Shown: positions 1 through 12,476 of the stretch, piece after piece
How positions within the stretch are numbered: position 1 is the first letter of the stretch
Layout of the letters: every line of letters starts with the position of its first letter
NCBI RefSeq assembly: GCF_033807575.1
Contig: NC_084707.1
Coordinates: forward strand, 13,564,550-13,628,549
Length of the DNA: 64,000 bases
Source of the DNA: Cydia pomonella
Lineage: Eukaryota > Arthropoda > Insecta > Lepidoptera > Tortricidae
Direction of reading: 5' to 3'
Translations under genes and position numbers: made by a program
The notes under the pieces: model-generated
The model's database searches: none
The model's input: the letters and a program-made list of their open reading frames with translations, nothing else
What the model was told of the DNA's origin: nothing

Positions 1-1800
1 AATCTTTTTTCAAATACCTGAATGTTATCTTCAGCATCGGCTTCTTGAAGCTTCTACTTCACAAATAACGCCGACAACCCTAGCGGGTACGGATAAACAA
101 GATGATTTACGGCACATTCCTGCGGCTCCAGGACCACTGCGCCTGCCGATGGGAACGAGATTACTTCACATTCAACTGATGACAGACTGAGCGCTTTGTC
201 GCGCATTGTTCGGCCTAGGGCGAGCATTACTCACCATAGCACACATAGTGTACATTTGACGGAATGTTTGGGCAGCGTCAGTGTACTGCGTACATGAAAG
301 GAACCCGATAGCATTGATGCCCAATTTTGATTCGTTCATTATTGAATATTGATAGACACGTTGCTTTGAATAACAATTAGGACAAAATGTGTTTTTAAAC
401 ATACATAATTCTATGGACGTAAATCTTGTTAATTAACTTTACAAATAAATTACTTAAACTTACAAATACATTTAGAACAATATAATAATCTTGGTTCATA
501 GCTGATATACTTAATTAATTACAATTATGAAGAGTCAACTTCTCATGACAAGCACGATGCATCACAACAAACGTGTGCTATATTCTATTCGTGTTCAATT
601 ATCTAATTTGTGAATTAATTGTTAATGCATGGTGTAGAATCGGGAGCGGATGTTGCGCAATACGAGTTCAGGAACCGTTTGTTGTGCGGAAGTGGCCCGG
701 CCAGTTCACAGGTACTTAATGGCGGCCCTAATGAACAACATGCACTCTGGGTAGCGGCAGCGGCACAGGAGCGGCAGCGCAGCATCTAATTATGCGTAAT
801 GCGCAATACAAACTGCTCTAAGTATACAATGCCGTACATATATCACTTTGATTAAGGATACGCTGTCTAGCCTGAAGTACCCACACGTCTTTAGTTGAAT
901 GTTGATTGCTAATGAGCCCTCGTTTAACGTCAAAGGCTTCTATAGCGTACTAAGTAAGTTAGTGGGAAAATCAAGCTACATTCAAAAGTCAGTACGACAA
1001 ATGTTGACCGCCCGACCGCAAGCAACAAACTTTGGTTATCCATATCATCTCACAAATTAACGCTCGAACTTTAACGTCATTTCTCGTATTTCACTCCAGT
1101 GGTGATCTAGTTTTACGACATTTTAGTATTAACACTATTAACGGGTTGTCACCTTTTTAATGACGACGTATTGGATTACTCGGGTGTAGGTTTCATCACT
1201 GAAATTTTAGATGTGTCCGCGCAAAAACATCTGGCCTAAACAAAAAACAGTACGCTTCGCGAAACATGCTCAACAGCTGCCTGGTGTTACTTTGGGTGAT
1301 TAAAAATGTTTTGCTTGCGTTAAGGAGTCACTTCGGTGACGCTTCACGACGTGACCGTAACGCGGCCCGAGCACAAAATAGAAAAAAAACTTACCTACTT
1401 ATTGAGAACTTGGATCGTTCATCGATAAAGAAACGGCATGAATGGAAGTAATAAAGTTTTATTCCTTATATTGGTACATAAAGAGTCTAAATATAAGTTC
1501 CGCCACCTGGTGCAGCCGCTTGGTCGTAACTTTGCTTCGAGTGCAGGGAACATTATTTATGACACTTCAACTCAACACAATGAAGCCGCAAAAATAACCC
1601 TTGACTATTTTTCTATTGGACAAATTATAGTCATAATATGGCTATTCTTAGTAACTGCGGGCTATTTTTTAAATTATTGTGTTCTATTATGACCCCTATA
1701 CCAAACATACGGCACGGTAGCAATAAATTAGGACTGTATAAACAAGTAGCAACAAACAGGCATTGTAATGAGAACCCGTACTCTACTGCCTAACTACACA
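1..1800. other. No recognised gene
   Basis: I see no recognisable gene or repeat family in this stretch. A minus-strand open frame at 172-402 contains a Cys-Pro-Asn-Cys motif but has no family resemblance or splice support, and other open frames are short and look random. A stretch at 683-711 has an AG before and a GT after it, but it is too short to call an exon. Confidence 0.5.
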
Positions 1801-1819
1801 AAACAAAGGTTCCATTCAA

Positions 1820-1890
1820 TTAGTTTATTTATTTCAATATAATTTATTTATTTAATAATAATTTATTTATTTAAATATAATTTATTTAAA
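1820..1890. repeat. AT-rich (TTTA)n-like low-complexity tract
   Basis: Several imperfect repeats of TTTATTTA and AATATAATTTA lie in tandem. It resembles a decayed microsatellite or the A-rich tail of a lost retroelement, but no retroelement body is recognisable beside it. Confidence 0.6.
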
Positions 1891-1954
1891 CCACTATAAC
1901 CTTTTTTAAAGAGACCGACCACAAAAAGGATTTCAAGCTTCGGGTACGTTTCAA

Positions 1955-2360
1955 GGTTCAAGATCTGGATTTGAATCCATCATGATTTGAGAAGTTCCCT
2001 CAAGTCCTCATGGAACCCATCATCATAACTGGACCTTGACACAACAAACAACTTAACAAACTTAACGAAGAGAAATTGTTAATCGTGAAATACGCGTCGT
2101 TTAAGAGTTCCGTTCTGGTCTCATTAGCATTTTTGAATGCATATGCTTGGTTCGTTTTTGAAAATACGAAATTAGTGATATGTAGATATGCCCATAAGAT
2201 TTGAGGAGTTCCGTCAATTCATATAATGGATCCCATCAACAGAAATGGGTTTGACAGAAATGGGACCAACGTAAAACTACATACATACTTTCAAACAAAA
2301 AAAAACTCATATCTACCGATACCGATTTGAGAAATGGCGGAGTTCTGCACGTTGGCTACG
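1955..2360 (+). repeat. Degenerate copy of the GAGTTCCCTC interspersed repeat
   Basis: Shares a series of motifs, in the same order, with the copies at 10467-11150 and 12287-13285: an AGTTCCCTCAAGTCCTCATGG-like start, a 'GAACCCATCATCATAACT' block, a 'GAGTTCCGTTCTGGTC' block, 'ATGGGACCAA', and an 'AAATGGCGGAGTT' block near the end. It is more diverged than those copies. No coding capacity is seen. It is a dispersed lepidopteran repeat of unknown class. Confidence 0.6.
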
Positions 2361-2399
2361 CGGGCTGAGGTAAAATACTATACATAAAAAAATAAAAAT

Positions 2400-2750
2400 T
2401 GAACGATTTTATAAAATTTATTGAAGTAGGATAGAAATAAGTATTTAAATAAAATATAACTACCCCATACCTCAGTGATTATTCATTGTAGAAGACAAGG
2501 GGAACGGTAATATTTGATGGAGCCTTTGTGAAGAAACTAATAAAACTTGTTAAAGAGCACAATAAACTTAATATTTCAAGTATTCGAGATTCCGATAAAT
2601 ATGGCGTGTAATTAATTTTATCTGCAGTTAATTCCATAGACATAAACTTTGGTTACGTTTTGAGGACTATCTTAAAGTGTTTATGACTATCGTAAAATTG
2701 GTGAGAAGCGTTATATGTACGTTAGTTCCTAATTGAGCAGAGTATTAAGA
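2400..2750. other. No recognised feature
   Basis: AT-rich sequence with no gene, RNA or repeat that I can identify. Confidence 0.5.
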
Positions 2751-2895
2751 ATGACTCACGCTAGACCGGGCCGGAGCTTCAGGTGCTTCGTTTTCTATGG
2801 AAAGGACAAGGACCACGTGATTACAGATCAGCCGTCATAGAAAATTACGTATCGGGCTCCTCTGCCCGGGCCCGGGCCGGTCTAGCGTGAGTCAT
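2751..2895. mobile_element. Foldback MITE with GC-rich TIRs
   Basis: The ends are long inverted repeats: ATGACTCACGCTAGACCGGG at the left is mirrored by CCGGTCTAGCGTGAGTCAT at the right. The inner part (TTTTCTATGG against TCATAGAAAATT) continues the pairing imperfectly, so most of the 145 bp can fold back. It has no coding capacity. No clear target-site duplication was found. Non-autonomous DNA transposon; superfamily not assigned. Confidence 0.8.
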
Positions 2896-3166
2896 CCTAT
2901 TCACTGTCCAGTGGACGCCAATTATCCAAAATGCCCAGCATTTAGTGGGTGCGTTGTGCTGTAGATGGTAGTTCTCCCAGCCGGCCACGTGGGTGGTCTT
3001 CTTAGATAGCTATCGATTATTTCCAACTGAATTAAATTGATCGACTATACGTGATATTCATCTTTCTGTTTCACTAGCACCGGCGACTTTTGTTGTTTTA
3101 TTTAATTGATTCTATTAAGATTCTTAGGAATTAATTTAAACGGAAATGATCTACTTAGAGTCAAAC

Positions 3167-3328
3167 CAAGATAAGTTGGCAGCGATTTTGGCAGCCAACT
3201 TATATTCGCGATTTTGATAGCCCAACCAATGCAAGTGTTATTTTAAACGTCAAACTTCTATGAAATTATGACGTTAACGTAACACTTGCATAGGTTGGGC
3301 TATTAAAATCACTGCCAACTTATCTTTG
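3167..3328. mobile_element. Foldback MITE, TAAGTTGGCAGCGATTTT family, copy 1
   Basis: Inverted ends AAGATAAGTTGGCAGCGAT and ATCACTGCCAACTTATCTT bracket inner arms GATAGCCCAACCAATGCAAG and CTTGCATAGGTTGGGCTAT. A second copy is at 46309-46447. This copy has an extra short segment near the left end (a second GCCAACTTAT and GCGATTTT), as if the terminus were partly duplicated. Non-coding. Confidence 0.8.
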
Positions 3329-3329
3329 T

Positions 3330-6300
3330 CGTACTTAGTCAAATGGTGCTGAACGTGACCTGTTTTCGAGCCATTAAGATTTCCTTCCTACAAGTTATGC
3401 CCGTAAAGGTACTTAAAGCCTCTTATATTTGTCATTTGCCCATAATCCTTTTGGGATAATACCTGCTCAAGCGAGCCTCTCGTGTCCCTTTCAAACTGGA
3501 ATCAAAAGTTATAATAACAACTCTACCTATGTTAGACTCAAGCTATGCTTTTGATCAGGAATCCTTACGGATAAACAATCTGTGTATATTTCGAACCGAC
3601 TTGCCATAGAACTTTTGCATGGACGTATGTACCTACTTTGTAAATACCTTCTAATGTATGTAGTTTACCTAGTTCGACTGTAGTTCTTAGTACAATTTGC
3701 GCACTGTGTATGACTATTTTGTTATTATATTGATCTAATACCTAACCTTATTTATCTCATTATATAAGTAATTTGGCTTCTAATATATGAATTTGATAAG
3801 TCTATTTTACGTTTACTGAAATAATTTGTAATCTATAAAATTACAATTTCGATAAGTCATCAACATCACACATTTCATGAATGACTGTCGGAACACTCGG
3901 AACATTTGTCAAATAATAAAAGTTGCGGTGGTTTGAATCTTGAAATTGATGGAGCTACACGCTATTACCAGACAGGCCGGTGCTCTATGTGGCTCTATGC
4001 ATTGCCATACGGCCGAGCTGACAGCATGACGTACGACCAATACGACAGACGAGCCAACCCCTCGTCACGTTCCGTTCTTTTCACTTTGTGAGCAAGCCGC
4101 TGACAATTTAGGCAATTAAGTTGTCGCAGCGCTGCATAACGCGAAGTGTTAGAACTGGATCTAATTATATCTTACGTAACGAATAATCGTTAAGAAATAA
4201 GGTAAGAAATATTTTAGACAGTAGACACTACCTCTAACACTTTAAGGATAGGTACATTCGTTTTGAATTGCAGTGTAGAGAGTTCCGGGGATGTAGAGTC
4301 TAGTAATTCCTCGCAGCTCAGAGCTATACTGTTGGCAGTCAGATTTACACTATATGCCTGTAGCAAAGTGTCCGGTAAGTGTCCACCTTTATTTTGATAC
4401 CTTGCATAGTGATTTTGCACAAGTTTTGTGTGTCGACAATGTATGTCATGTCTATGAAAACTACTAACTAGAATACAAAATGATACTAAAATTATTTATT
4501 TTAAGATAAGTTTTATTTATTTTTAGATTTAGGTTTTAAGTTTTATAGGTTATACAATGAGTAGAGCGTTTAATTTATTTATGATGAAAAAAGGATACAT
4601 TTTTAATAAAATTTAATTATGACTACTTATAAAATAAAACTACTAAAACTAAACCTACCTAGAAAAAATAAAGATACCTAAAACAGACCCTGGCCTCTTG
4701 GCAGGGTGCCCATCACGCAGGCAGCATTCCCGCGCTGTATCGCGACGGCAAGCCTTTGCCTATATAATGTGTAATATTAAATAATCACATAAACAATAAA
4801 AATAAATGATACTTACATTAAGTTACTTCAATCATAGGGGTATAAAACGTGATGTATGTATGATATAAAGTTCACGTAACTACATATTTACATTTTAGAA
4901 ATAAGTGGCGCAACGTCTTTAAATAGATGTAAACAATACTTATTTATAACAGTACTTATTTATATTTCTAAAAGATCTCAACCAAATTAAGGAAGTCATT
5001 GAATTTAATGTTTCATGTAAGTAGACTAAGTAGGTTCTTTCATATAAATAAAGTACTAACTAAAAACGTTTAAATGTTCTCTGGAAAAGGCAATGACTCC
5101 TATTGTGTTGAGAGTTGTTATCATTACGACTGATTTAGATATGATAATAAGAGGTTTCGCTAAACATTCGGCCGAGCGGGCGCGGTGAGGTGAAACCAAC
5201 AAGAGCAGGGCCAGCCCATTTGTAACCATTTAAGGTGTCCATTTAAACGACATAATGTCCTTTAAAGTTTATTAGGCAGAAACGTTGATGAGGGTAATGT
5301 AAGTAGGTGCATTGTGTGAGATGTGTGTTTGCAGCAATTGCGCGTTAGGTCGTGTTGCGTAAGGCATCTGGGTGTACGAGTTGACGTCACATAAGTTTCG
5401 ACACTGGACAAACAATGCTGCAAGACACTCGCACGGGCATCGTGTATGTGATGTATGTCCCATTTTCAGACAAGAGAAAATAACGTTTTTACGAATGAAG
5501 ATTAGAGGTGAACTCATTTGGAATACATTGAATTAGTTGTTTAGTCCGTGATCAGGATAGGGACAGTCTCATATACCTACTAACTCTACCGTTCTGCGAA
5601 TGCACAGTAAATAACATTGATATAATTTAGGTTACTTTAGTCTAATTAGTAGTCGAACTAGTCGAAATTGAAATTGTCCCATTTATTGTAGATATTTATT
5701 TGTCTCTGGTCAGCTAAACGACGGTCTACTTAATGTATAAACTTTCGTCCCTTTATTTGGTTAAAGTACCATTAAACTAGCGGTCTGTCTTTTATTAACC
5801 CGTATGAGAAGGTCTAATTTAATAAAAGCTGCCGTGATAAGCACTGGTTAATGAAGATAAATAGAATTTTGATCAAAAGCAGAGAATGCGGCGGCGGGGT
5901 CTGTAATCAACTACCAGTGCGATTAATGGACACGAAATACGGATAGCCAACATTTAATGAGCTCAGGAATCTAACACGTAGTCAGTACCTATTCGAGTCT
6001 GGAATTAGTATTCAGGTTACGTGCAGCTAATTTGTTTCATACTGTTGTGAAAGTCCTCATTGGCTAGACAAACTACCTGTCTATTTATACGGGATAAGTA
6101 GGCTTGTCAATTTTATAGCTGCCCAACATTGTAGAACCATAAAATTGGGTAGGTACCTATTTTCCATAAACTGTTATGCTTTAGGTTATGAGGTGTGAAA
6201 CCGGTGAGGACGGGTCAGGGGTCGGTATGTTCGTGGGCCACTTGGTTCGGGTGCTCCGCCGCCGCTAACATCCGTCACATCAGCCGCATATTGAGCACAA

Positions 6301-6500
6301 GCCTTATAAGTGCGCTTGCACATGAGTTATACGTAAACGGTGACTGAATTATCCACGGCGCGGGTGGCCTCCCGGAATCTGGAGGAATACTGAGAAGCTG
6401 TAAATTAAGATTTAAGAAATTATAAACCACTTGAAATTTGACCCGTTGCCACGCTTTATGCTCGCACAAAAATTCCAATCGATCAATGCTGCATTAAAAT
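3330..6500. other. No recognised gene or repeat
   Basis: About 3.2 kb of AT-rich sequence. Open frames at 3906-4091 (+), 4214-4420 (-), 5272-5517 (-) and 6275-6478 (-) are short, lack recognisable domains and show no splice-site support. Likely intergenic or intronic. Confidence 0.5.
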
Positions 6501-6502
6501 AA

Positions 6503-6913
6503 TCGCCCAAGAGCATGTCCGGCCATGCTCAGTGTAGGGTTCCGTAGGTAGTTCGCCATAGTTTTGATTGATAGTTCTTACTAAACTTTTGTTTTACGAT
6601 TTGTTTCATATTTTTTGGACTCATGGTTTCAAAAGTTAGAGGGGTAGACATTTTTTTTCTTTCTGAGTAAATAATCCCGAAAATATTTACTTTATCATAA
6701 AATGTTTGTTGGAGACCTGTATTCGTTTTGAAAGACTTATCCAACGATATCCTACACCATTATTTTACTGTTCTATCGCCATGCATGATTTATGTATCCA
6801 TGCCAAATTGCAGCTTTCTAGCACTAAAGATCACAGAGCAAAGCCACAGACGGACAGACGAACGAACATGGAGAAACTATAAGCTTTCCTAGTTGACTAT
6901 GGAACCCTGAAAA
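6503..6913 (+). mobile_element. MINE-2-like MITE (AAGAGCATGTC subfamily)
   Basis: Begins GCCCAAGAGCATGTCCGGCC, then GTGTAGGGTTCCGTAGG, and ends with a short GACGGACAGACGAACG microsatellite followed by CTATGGAACCCTGAAAA. The subterminal AGGGTTCCGTAG at the left and CTATGGAACCCT at the right are inverted repeats. This matches the published lepidopteran MINE-2 MITEs with hitch-hiking (GTCY)n repeats, as I remember them. Non-coding. Confidence 0.75.
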
Positions 6914-7021
6914 GTGTAGGTTGACTGATTTAGTGTGTAATATTTACAAAATGTAGGTGTAATATCGGGCAGAAGTGCTAAGTGATGATTATTTGTTTTA
7001 GTCAAATTACAGTTACAGAAA

Positions 7022-7253
7022 CGGTGTTGGCTGAGCAGTTCCGTCGTCTGATTTTCAATCCAGGGATCATGGGTCCGAATCCTGGCTCGTACCAATTAGT
7101 TCTTCAGGACTTATATGAGATTAACCGCTACGTCTTCAGTAAAGGAACACTCTGAGAAAACGCATATAAAAATAAAGATACCAACCCAACATGGGCCAGC
7201 GTGGGTGGAGGCATGAGCTCAGCAGTGGAACATAGGTATATTGGTTGAGATTA
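7022..7253 (+). mobile_element. tRNA-derived SINE (internally deleted)
   Basis: The head is tRNA-like: GTGTTGGCTGAGCAGTTCC resembles a Pol III A box and GGGTCCGAATCCTGG a B box, followed by CTCGTACCAATTAGTTCTTC. The tail carries ACCAACCCAACATGGGCCAG and CTCAGCAGTGGAACATAGG, which are standard parts of a widespread lepidopteran SINE. Segments normally found between the ATATGAGATTAACCGCTACG part and the tail look deleted. Damaged anticodon stem, so not a tRNA gene. Confidence 0.8.
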
Positions 7254-7254
7254 C

Positions 7255-9199
7255 TTCAGTTTTCTTAGTACACAGGTGCAAATATGTGCACCGTTGTTGT
7301 TCTAGCAGACATAAAATTTTGCTCGTCATAAGGCAAGAGTGTCAAGACGTAATCTGTGTTTTATTACGGGTTATTTAATTTTTTACACATATTTTAAAAG
7401 AAAAGAGGCCACTCCTGCGGATAATATTTAATAGATCATGTGATCATGTTTTATCACACAGGTTTTAATAGAAGGTAGGAGGAAGGTTTTTGCTGCCAAT
7501 GATAAGGTTTCAAATAGTTTCAATTAGAAAATTTTGTTGACGTGACGAACTTAGCAAATTTTTGTGTAAATATGACACGTTTCTTATTTTTACTGTTCCC
7601 GAAAGTTAAGGATATATAATCTTGATTTCTGAAATTGTCTTATATAATCGCCAACGTTGTATACGCCACACACAATACAGATTAGACAACCTACCTATGA
7701 CCTACAACGAAAGATAGGTATGAAACAATATGGAAACTGAGGAAGTTGACATAGACTTCCTTCCCACATGTAGGTACAGGTATCTAGACAAGTCATGTTG
7801 GCGAGTGTATGGTGGATCGTGATTCCGACTTTCTCCGTGTACCTGCCATAGATGGATGTGGCTGAGTACCTGTCATTCATCCGTATACAGTCAGGGTTGC
7901 ACGTAAACTATTACGACTTGGTATAGGTATATAATACAGTCTGTTTAAAAAGGAAAAGTTGAGTATTTTTTATACAAATTTATAAAATAAATAAATAATT
8001 AAGTCTATTTCAATTTAACAAACATTTACATTTCTTGAGCCTTTTATTTACATTTAAGATTTTGATAACTAGGCACAATATTAATTTCCCTTTTATAAAT
8101 AAAAATAAGATAAAATAAACATATTATACTTGTACCCTAAAGGACGACTTTTAAAGCCGGGCATCTCGCAACTTTTCTTATGTAGATTCAAGATTTATCT
8201 TCGTTTTTAACTTTTGAAGTTAGGTTAGGTTAGTGTAATATACTTTATAATAGTGTAATGTACTTTGGCTGGGTCAAATCTGATACAAAAATTACTTACA
8301 CATATCGAATGTTTAAATTACAGACTTTAATTTTAGAATCTTAGTTTGAGTTGTTTTATTGGAAAAAAGATTAGCCATATGTCGCATAAAATACTTAAAA
8401 TGATAAAATGCATAGTGTGATGATATATCTATGGTTGGTCATTGGTGTAGTTACATACTTAATATATAAGGAAAAGTACTAATTGAAAACAATGATACTG
8501 TAACATTATTCGAATCAAATTAATTAAATAATTCAATAAAATGCCGGAATTCGTTCATTATTCACGATCAAGACCGTTTGGTAGAATAATTTGATAATTT
8601 GCGTTTTGTTTGGAGTGAGGGGAGCAGCCCGCGGGATCGGAGCCAGACACGCACACACACAGCAAACGGGACACCTCATCTAACCAGCCACAAGTTATCA
8701 GTCCAGTCCATAATAGACACTAACAAACCTTGTGCATAGTTAATTGTTTGCAAAACGCACAGTCGGTGATAATCGGTTCACAAGTTTATCAAAAATGATC
8801 TCATAACTTACGCCATCGCTTATCACGTCGACTATTAAGTAACATAATATTAATACACATTAGGTTCACCTTTACCACGTGCCATTACTTAGTCGGTGCC
8901 ACCCTCTTACCTGGCATGAGGGACGGACCCTCGTATAACCCGAAAGTGAGGGAGTGTCCGGTCATCATCATTCGGCTGATGGCCAGCATAGACAATATTA
9001 GTTTAAAACCCCTAGTAAACTCATGCAACCATAAATTTTACGTGGCATCGGGGTACAGTCACGAAACGATTGCATTTCTTTTCAAATTATATCAATACAT
9101 ACTTAGATACTTTGAAGCGTTGTCGTAAGTCATCAATTAATAGTATTTATAGTTACCTATAGCATTAAAATAAAGGAAAAAATAAAATAAACAATTGTC
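7255..9199. other. No recognised gene
   Basis: AT-rich sequence. A short imperfect direct repeat (GTGTAATATACTTTATAATA and GTGTAATGTACTTT) sits at 8233-8268. A slightly GC-richer patch at 8600-8690, with a (CA)n run, is the only candidate for a promoter here, but no start codon with a donor site follows it. The open frame at 8916-9128 (+) has no recognisable domain. Confidence 0.45.
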
Positions 9200-9271
9200 T
9201 AGCAGAGCGTGGTTTCGATCCACGGACCTCTGGGTTATGGGCCCAGCACGCTTCCACTGCGCCACTCTGCT
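9200..9271 (-). tRNA. Initiator tRNA-Met (CAU)
   Basis: On the minus strand the 72-nt sequence folds as a complete cloverleaf. The acceptor stem is AGCAGAG/CUCUGCU with discriminator A, the D arm GCGC...GCGU, the anticodon stem CUGGG/CCCAG with loop CCCAUAA (anticodon CAU at 9237-9239), and the T stem CGUGG/CCACG. Initiator hallmarks are the A1:U72 pair, three consecutive G:C pairs closing the anticodon stem, and a T loop beginning AUCGAAA instead of TTC. No intron. T-rich Pol III termination signals follow within about 25 nt (9175-9187 read on the minus strand). It looks functional and lies antisense to the host gene's direction. Confidence 0.95.
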
Positions 9272-9502
9272 ACTTGAGCGTTGAAACGAAATTAGCTACC
9301 ACAATGTGCACGGTGTCTGATTAGATATTTCCACCGTTACTAAAAGGACGTATGTGCATTAGCCAAGATTAGAGGTCATATGACTTGCCATTTTAAAGAT
9401 ATTCCTTGATGTATTACATAGTTTAATACACAGGGCTATCACTTGACTAGTTATCATTTTTATACATTTATTACATATATGTATTTAATTAAAATATTTA
9501 AA

Positions 9503-9870
9503 ATCGGCCAAGAGCATGTCGTGCCATACTCAGTGTAGGTTTCCGTAGTTACCATTCTGTCAGAAATTCATTCATTCATTCATTCATTCAAGCATAAGAG
9601 AATACCGTCGCAGCGTTTTGTACTCGTACCGTCTTTTTACTAAGCTTTAATTTTTTACTTTGCCATAACTCAAAAACTTATAAAACTTATGACCGATTAT
9701 GCTCGCTAAAAGTATTTATTAAGCTTTTGTTTTACAATTTTATTTCATATTTTTGGGCCCATGGTTCAAAAGTTAGAACGCGGACAATTTTTTTTTCAAA
9801 ATAATCTATTTGTGCATTATTATTATTAATGTACCTATTCATGTCCGTAGTTGATTACGGAACCCTGAAA
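9503..9870 (+). mobile_element. MINE-2-like MITE (AAGAGCATGTC subfamily)
   Basis: Starts ATCGGCCAAGAGCATGTC, then TCAGTGTAGGTTTCCGTAG, and ends CATGTCCGTAGTTGATTACGG then AACCCTGAAAA. The (GTCY)n part is largely lost. A separate (ATTC)n microsatellite of about six units lies inside at 9567-9590. It abuts another MINE-2-like unit directly. Confidence 0.7.
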
Positions 9871-10215
9871 ATGGCCAAGTGCGTGTCAGACTACGCATAA
9901 TGGAGGGTTCCGTATCTTCATATATTATAAAACAAAGAATGATATAAGTACAACACGTTGATTTTTACTGTTTTTTTTTTCACTTTTACTACTTTTAGTA
10001 ACATGTATGGAGCCCTTAAAAATATTTTTTTACTTCTTAATTAAGTAGCTGCTCACAAAATACATATACGGTCCAATTTCATTAAACCTTAGCGTTTCCG
10101 AGTAAACTGACATACGGAGAGACGGTTGGACAGACGAACATGACGAAACCAAGAGGAAAATGTACAGTTTGACGAACACACAAGTTTTTTCTCCTGTGGA
10201 CAATAGTTAACAGCT
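9871..10215 (+). mobile_element. MINE-2-like MITE (AAGTGCGTGTC subfamily), decayed 3' end
   Basis: Begins ATGGCCAAGTGCGTGTCAG and GGAGGGTTCCGTATC, immediately after the previous element. Near its end are AGAGACGGTTGGACAGACG and AACATGACGAAACC; the usual CTACGGAACCCT terminus is degenerate. The back-to-back arrangement suggests one element inserted into the end of another. Confidence 0.6.
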
Positions 10216-10466
10216 AGTGGGCATGTAGGTTTTACTTATCATACTTATCCAAATAAAAGGAGTACCTTTTCATGTTAAATAATTTTTAAGAAAAAAATCC
10301 GACTTCAATGAGGGAGACCGCGCGGTGAAAGAAAGATTATTGTTGATTTTGGATTTCATACAATTAAAATAAAAAAGCTTGGTAAAATACCCGCAATACT
10401 ACTATATTTAAAATAAATTATTTCACACCATGCATGAAATAATATAAATAGCTATAAGTTTGCTTA

Positions 10467-11150
10467 AAAGAGTTGAGAAGTACCCTCAATTCCTCATAGA
10501 ATCCATCATCAAAACTCAAGCTTGACAAAAATGTACCTTGAAAACCTAACTGCTTCACAAACATGCGAAGAGAACAAATTGCCAATCGTGAACTATGCGG
10601 CGTTGAAGAGTTCCATTCTGTTCATCATCAGCAGTTCCGCTTCATCAAATGTCACTTCTACAAATGTTAATGCTTGGTTTGATGATGAAAATACTAAGAT
10701 CACTATTATATGCCTTTAACATTTGATGAGTTCCCTCGATGCCTCATGGACCCCATCGTCAGAACTCAAACTTGACAAAAATAAGTCTTAAAAATCTAAT
10801 TTGCTTCACAAACACAGCGAAGAGGACAAATCGCCAAACGTGAACTATGCGTTGTTGAAGAGTTCCATTCTGATCATCATCAGCAGCTCCACTTCAGCAA
10901 ATGTCACTTTTTAAATGTAAATGCTTGTTTTGTTGATGAAAATACAAAAATCACTACATGTATGCTCTTCACATTTGAAGAGTTCCCTCGATTCCTCATG
11001 GATCCTATCATCAGAACTGAGTTTTGACAAAAACGGGACCAATCTGATTCAAACAAAAAAATAATTTTCAAAATCGGTTCAGAAATGACGGAGTTATGAA
11101 GTAACAAACATAAAAAAAAACAATCATACACACCGAATTGATAACATCCT
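10467..11150 (+). repeat. Interspersed repeat with three ~253-bp tandem units
   Basis: Three units begin at about 10470, 10727 and 10978. Each has a GAGTTCCCTCGATTCCTCAT-type start, a 'CCATCATCAGAACT' block, TTGACAAAAA, and (in the first two) GAAGAGTTCCATTCTG with a CATCATCAGCAG block. The family's usual 3' part, 'AAATGACGGAGTTATGAAG' and AACAAACATAAAAAAAAAC, closes the third unit. Related copies are at 1955-2360 and 12287-13285. Three ATG-TTT-GATGATGAAAATAC-like segments keep the phase of the repeat. Non-coding, class unknown. Confidence 0.75.
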
Positions 11151-11154
11151 CCTA

Positions 11155-12285
11155 GAGGCTGTCAATACCTAAAGCGCGCACACTGTCTGTTTGTATCGGA
11201 GTAAATGAGATAGCACTGTCGCATGTTACTGGGCCTGGGCAAGGCAATAATAAGAAAAATATTTAAATAAAAAAAAGTGGATTATTAGTGTAATATTTTA
11301 CTCAATAGCGGATAAGATATAAATGTTTTGAAATTGTGATTTTAATTGCAGACCCATAAGTCAAAACAATAAAGACATAAAACCGTTTAATTGTGATTTT
11401 AAGACCAATCTTTGCAATTATTTTCTATCGAGCCGATTTCGTTCAATCATGTTTCGAGTACAACCACGGTCTTTGAAATATAATTAAATAATTAATACGA
11501 ACATATATTTTTCTTACTTGACTAAAACAATAGTCTTTCTTAAAAAACTGTTTAAGTAACATCAATTTCAAGGTCATTGGGTGTTGACAGCCTCTTAAAA
11601 ATAAAATGTACCTTTATGGCCCTTAAGTTTCGGGTATGTCTACAGGAAAGACGTGAACACAGTTTTGTGTTTGACCCAGGTCGAAATTGAAATATAATGC
11701 CCAGAATTATGTACAAACCTATTAATATTCTAAAAAAATATGTGTAATTAAGTTACTAGCGTACTAACTATATCATCGATTCTTCAAAGTATATCGTGGA
11801 ATTTTTAATCCTACACATCCCGGTCTTTTAGTCAATTGTTAAACAATATACATATTAATTCCACACGGTTTGTTGATATTATGTAATCCCTACTCTGTAC
11901 CTAATAGTTTCCTCTATGAAACAGTTGCATAACTAGAAGCACTTAATCGAAATATTGTTTATGGTTAATGCAACGCGCTGGGCGCGATCGGAAACGGAAA
12001 GCTGTTCTGCTCCAGAAGGGTCAGATTGTTTTAATTGGCCCGAGTTGCTCGCGTTAATGAATGTGACTGACCGAATAACTGCGCTCTTTCATTGATAATA
12101 ATTAAACTCCCAAATGCTGCTATTAGCCTATTAGAAGTTCAGATCACGCATCTACATTAGTACCTAAATTAATGGGAATAATTAAATTATTTTGAGAATA
12201 AAACTCCCTTCCTGTACGACAATAGTGCATCTAAGTATAACAATTACAATTAGCCTCAAGCCTTTTAAACATAATTTGTCGTAGA
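11155..12285. other. No recognised feature
   Basis: AT-rich non-coding sequence. I find no gene or known repeat here. Confidence 0.5.
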
Positions 12286-12335
12286 GGAATTCCATTCCGG
12301 TCTTCATGAGCAGTTCCATTTCATCAAATATTACT

Positions 12336-12476
12336 ATTTTTTTTTTCTGTAATTGAATTTGATTGTTATTATCCTAATTGTACTTAAATTGGCATCTACC
12401 TAATTATATGTTGTATTACCTTTTGACATGTAAAATTTGTAATTTTATCAATAAAGGAATATGAATATGAATATGA
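12336..12476 (+). mobile_element. LINE 3'-UTR fragment with (GAATAT)n tail
   Basis: A polypyrimidine start, then AAATTTGTAATTTTATCAAT, AAAGGAATATGAATATGAA and a short (GAATAT)n tail. A polyadenylation-like AATAAAG precedes the tail. This is typical of the 3' ends of CR1/Jockey-like non-LTR elements. No coding part remains. It interrupts a GAGTTCCCTC-family repeat. Confidence 0.55.

Noticed and set aside
172..402. Minus-strand open frame with a CPNC motif
   Set aside because: Short, no second metal-binding pair, no recognisable family, no splice or promoter support.
8218..8234. TTAGG-like telomeric repeat
   Set aside because: Only about three units; too short to be more than chance or a minor relic.
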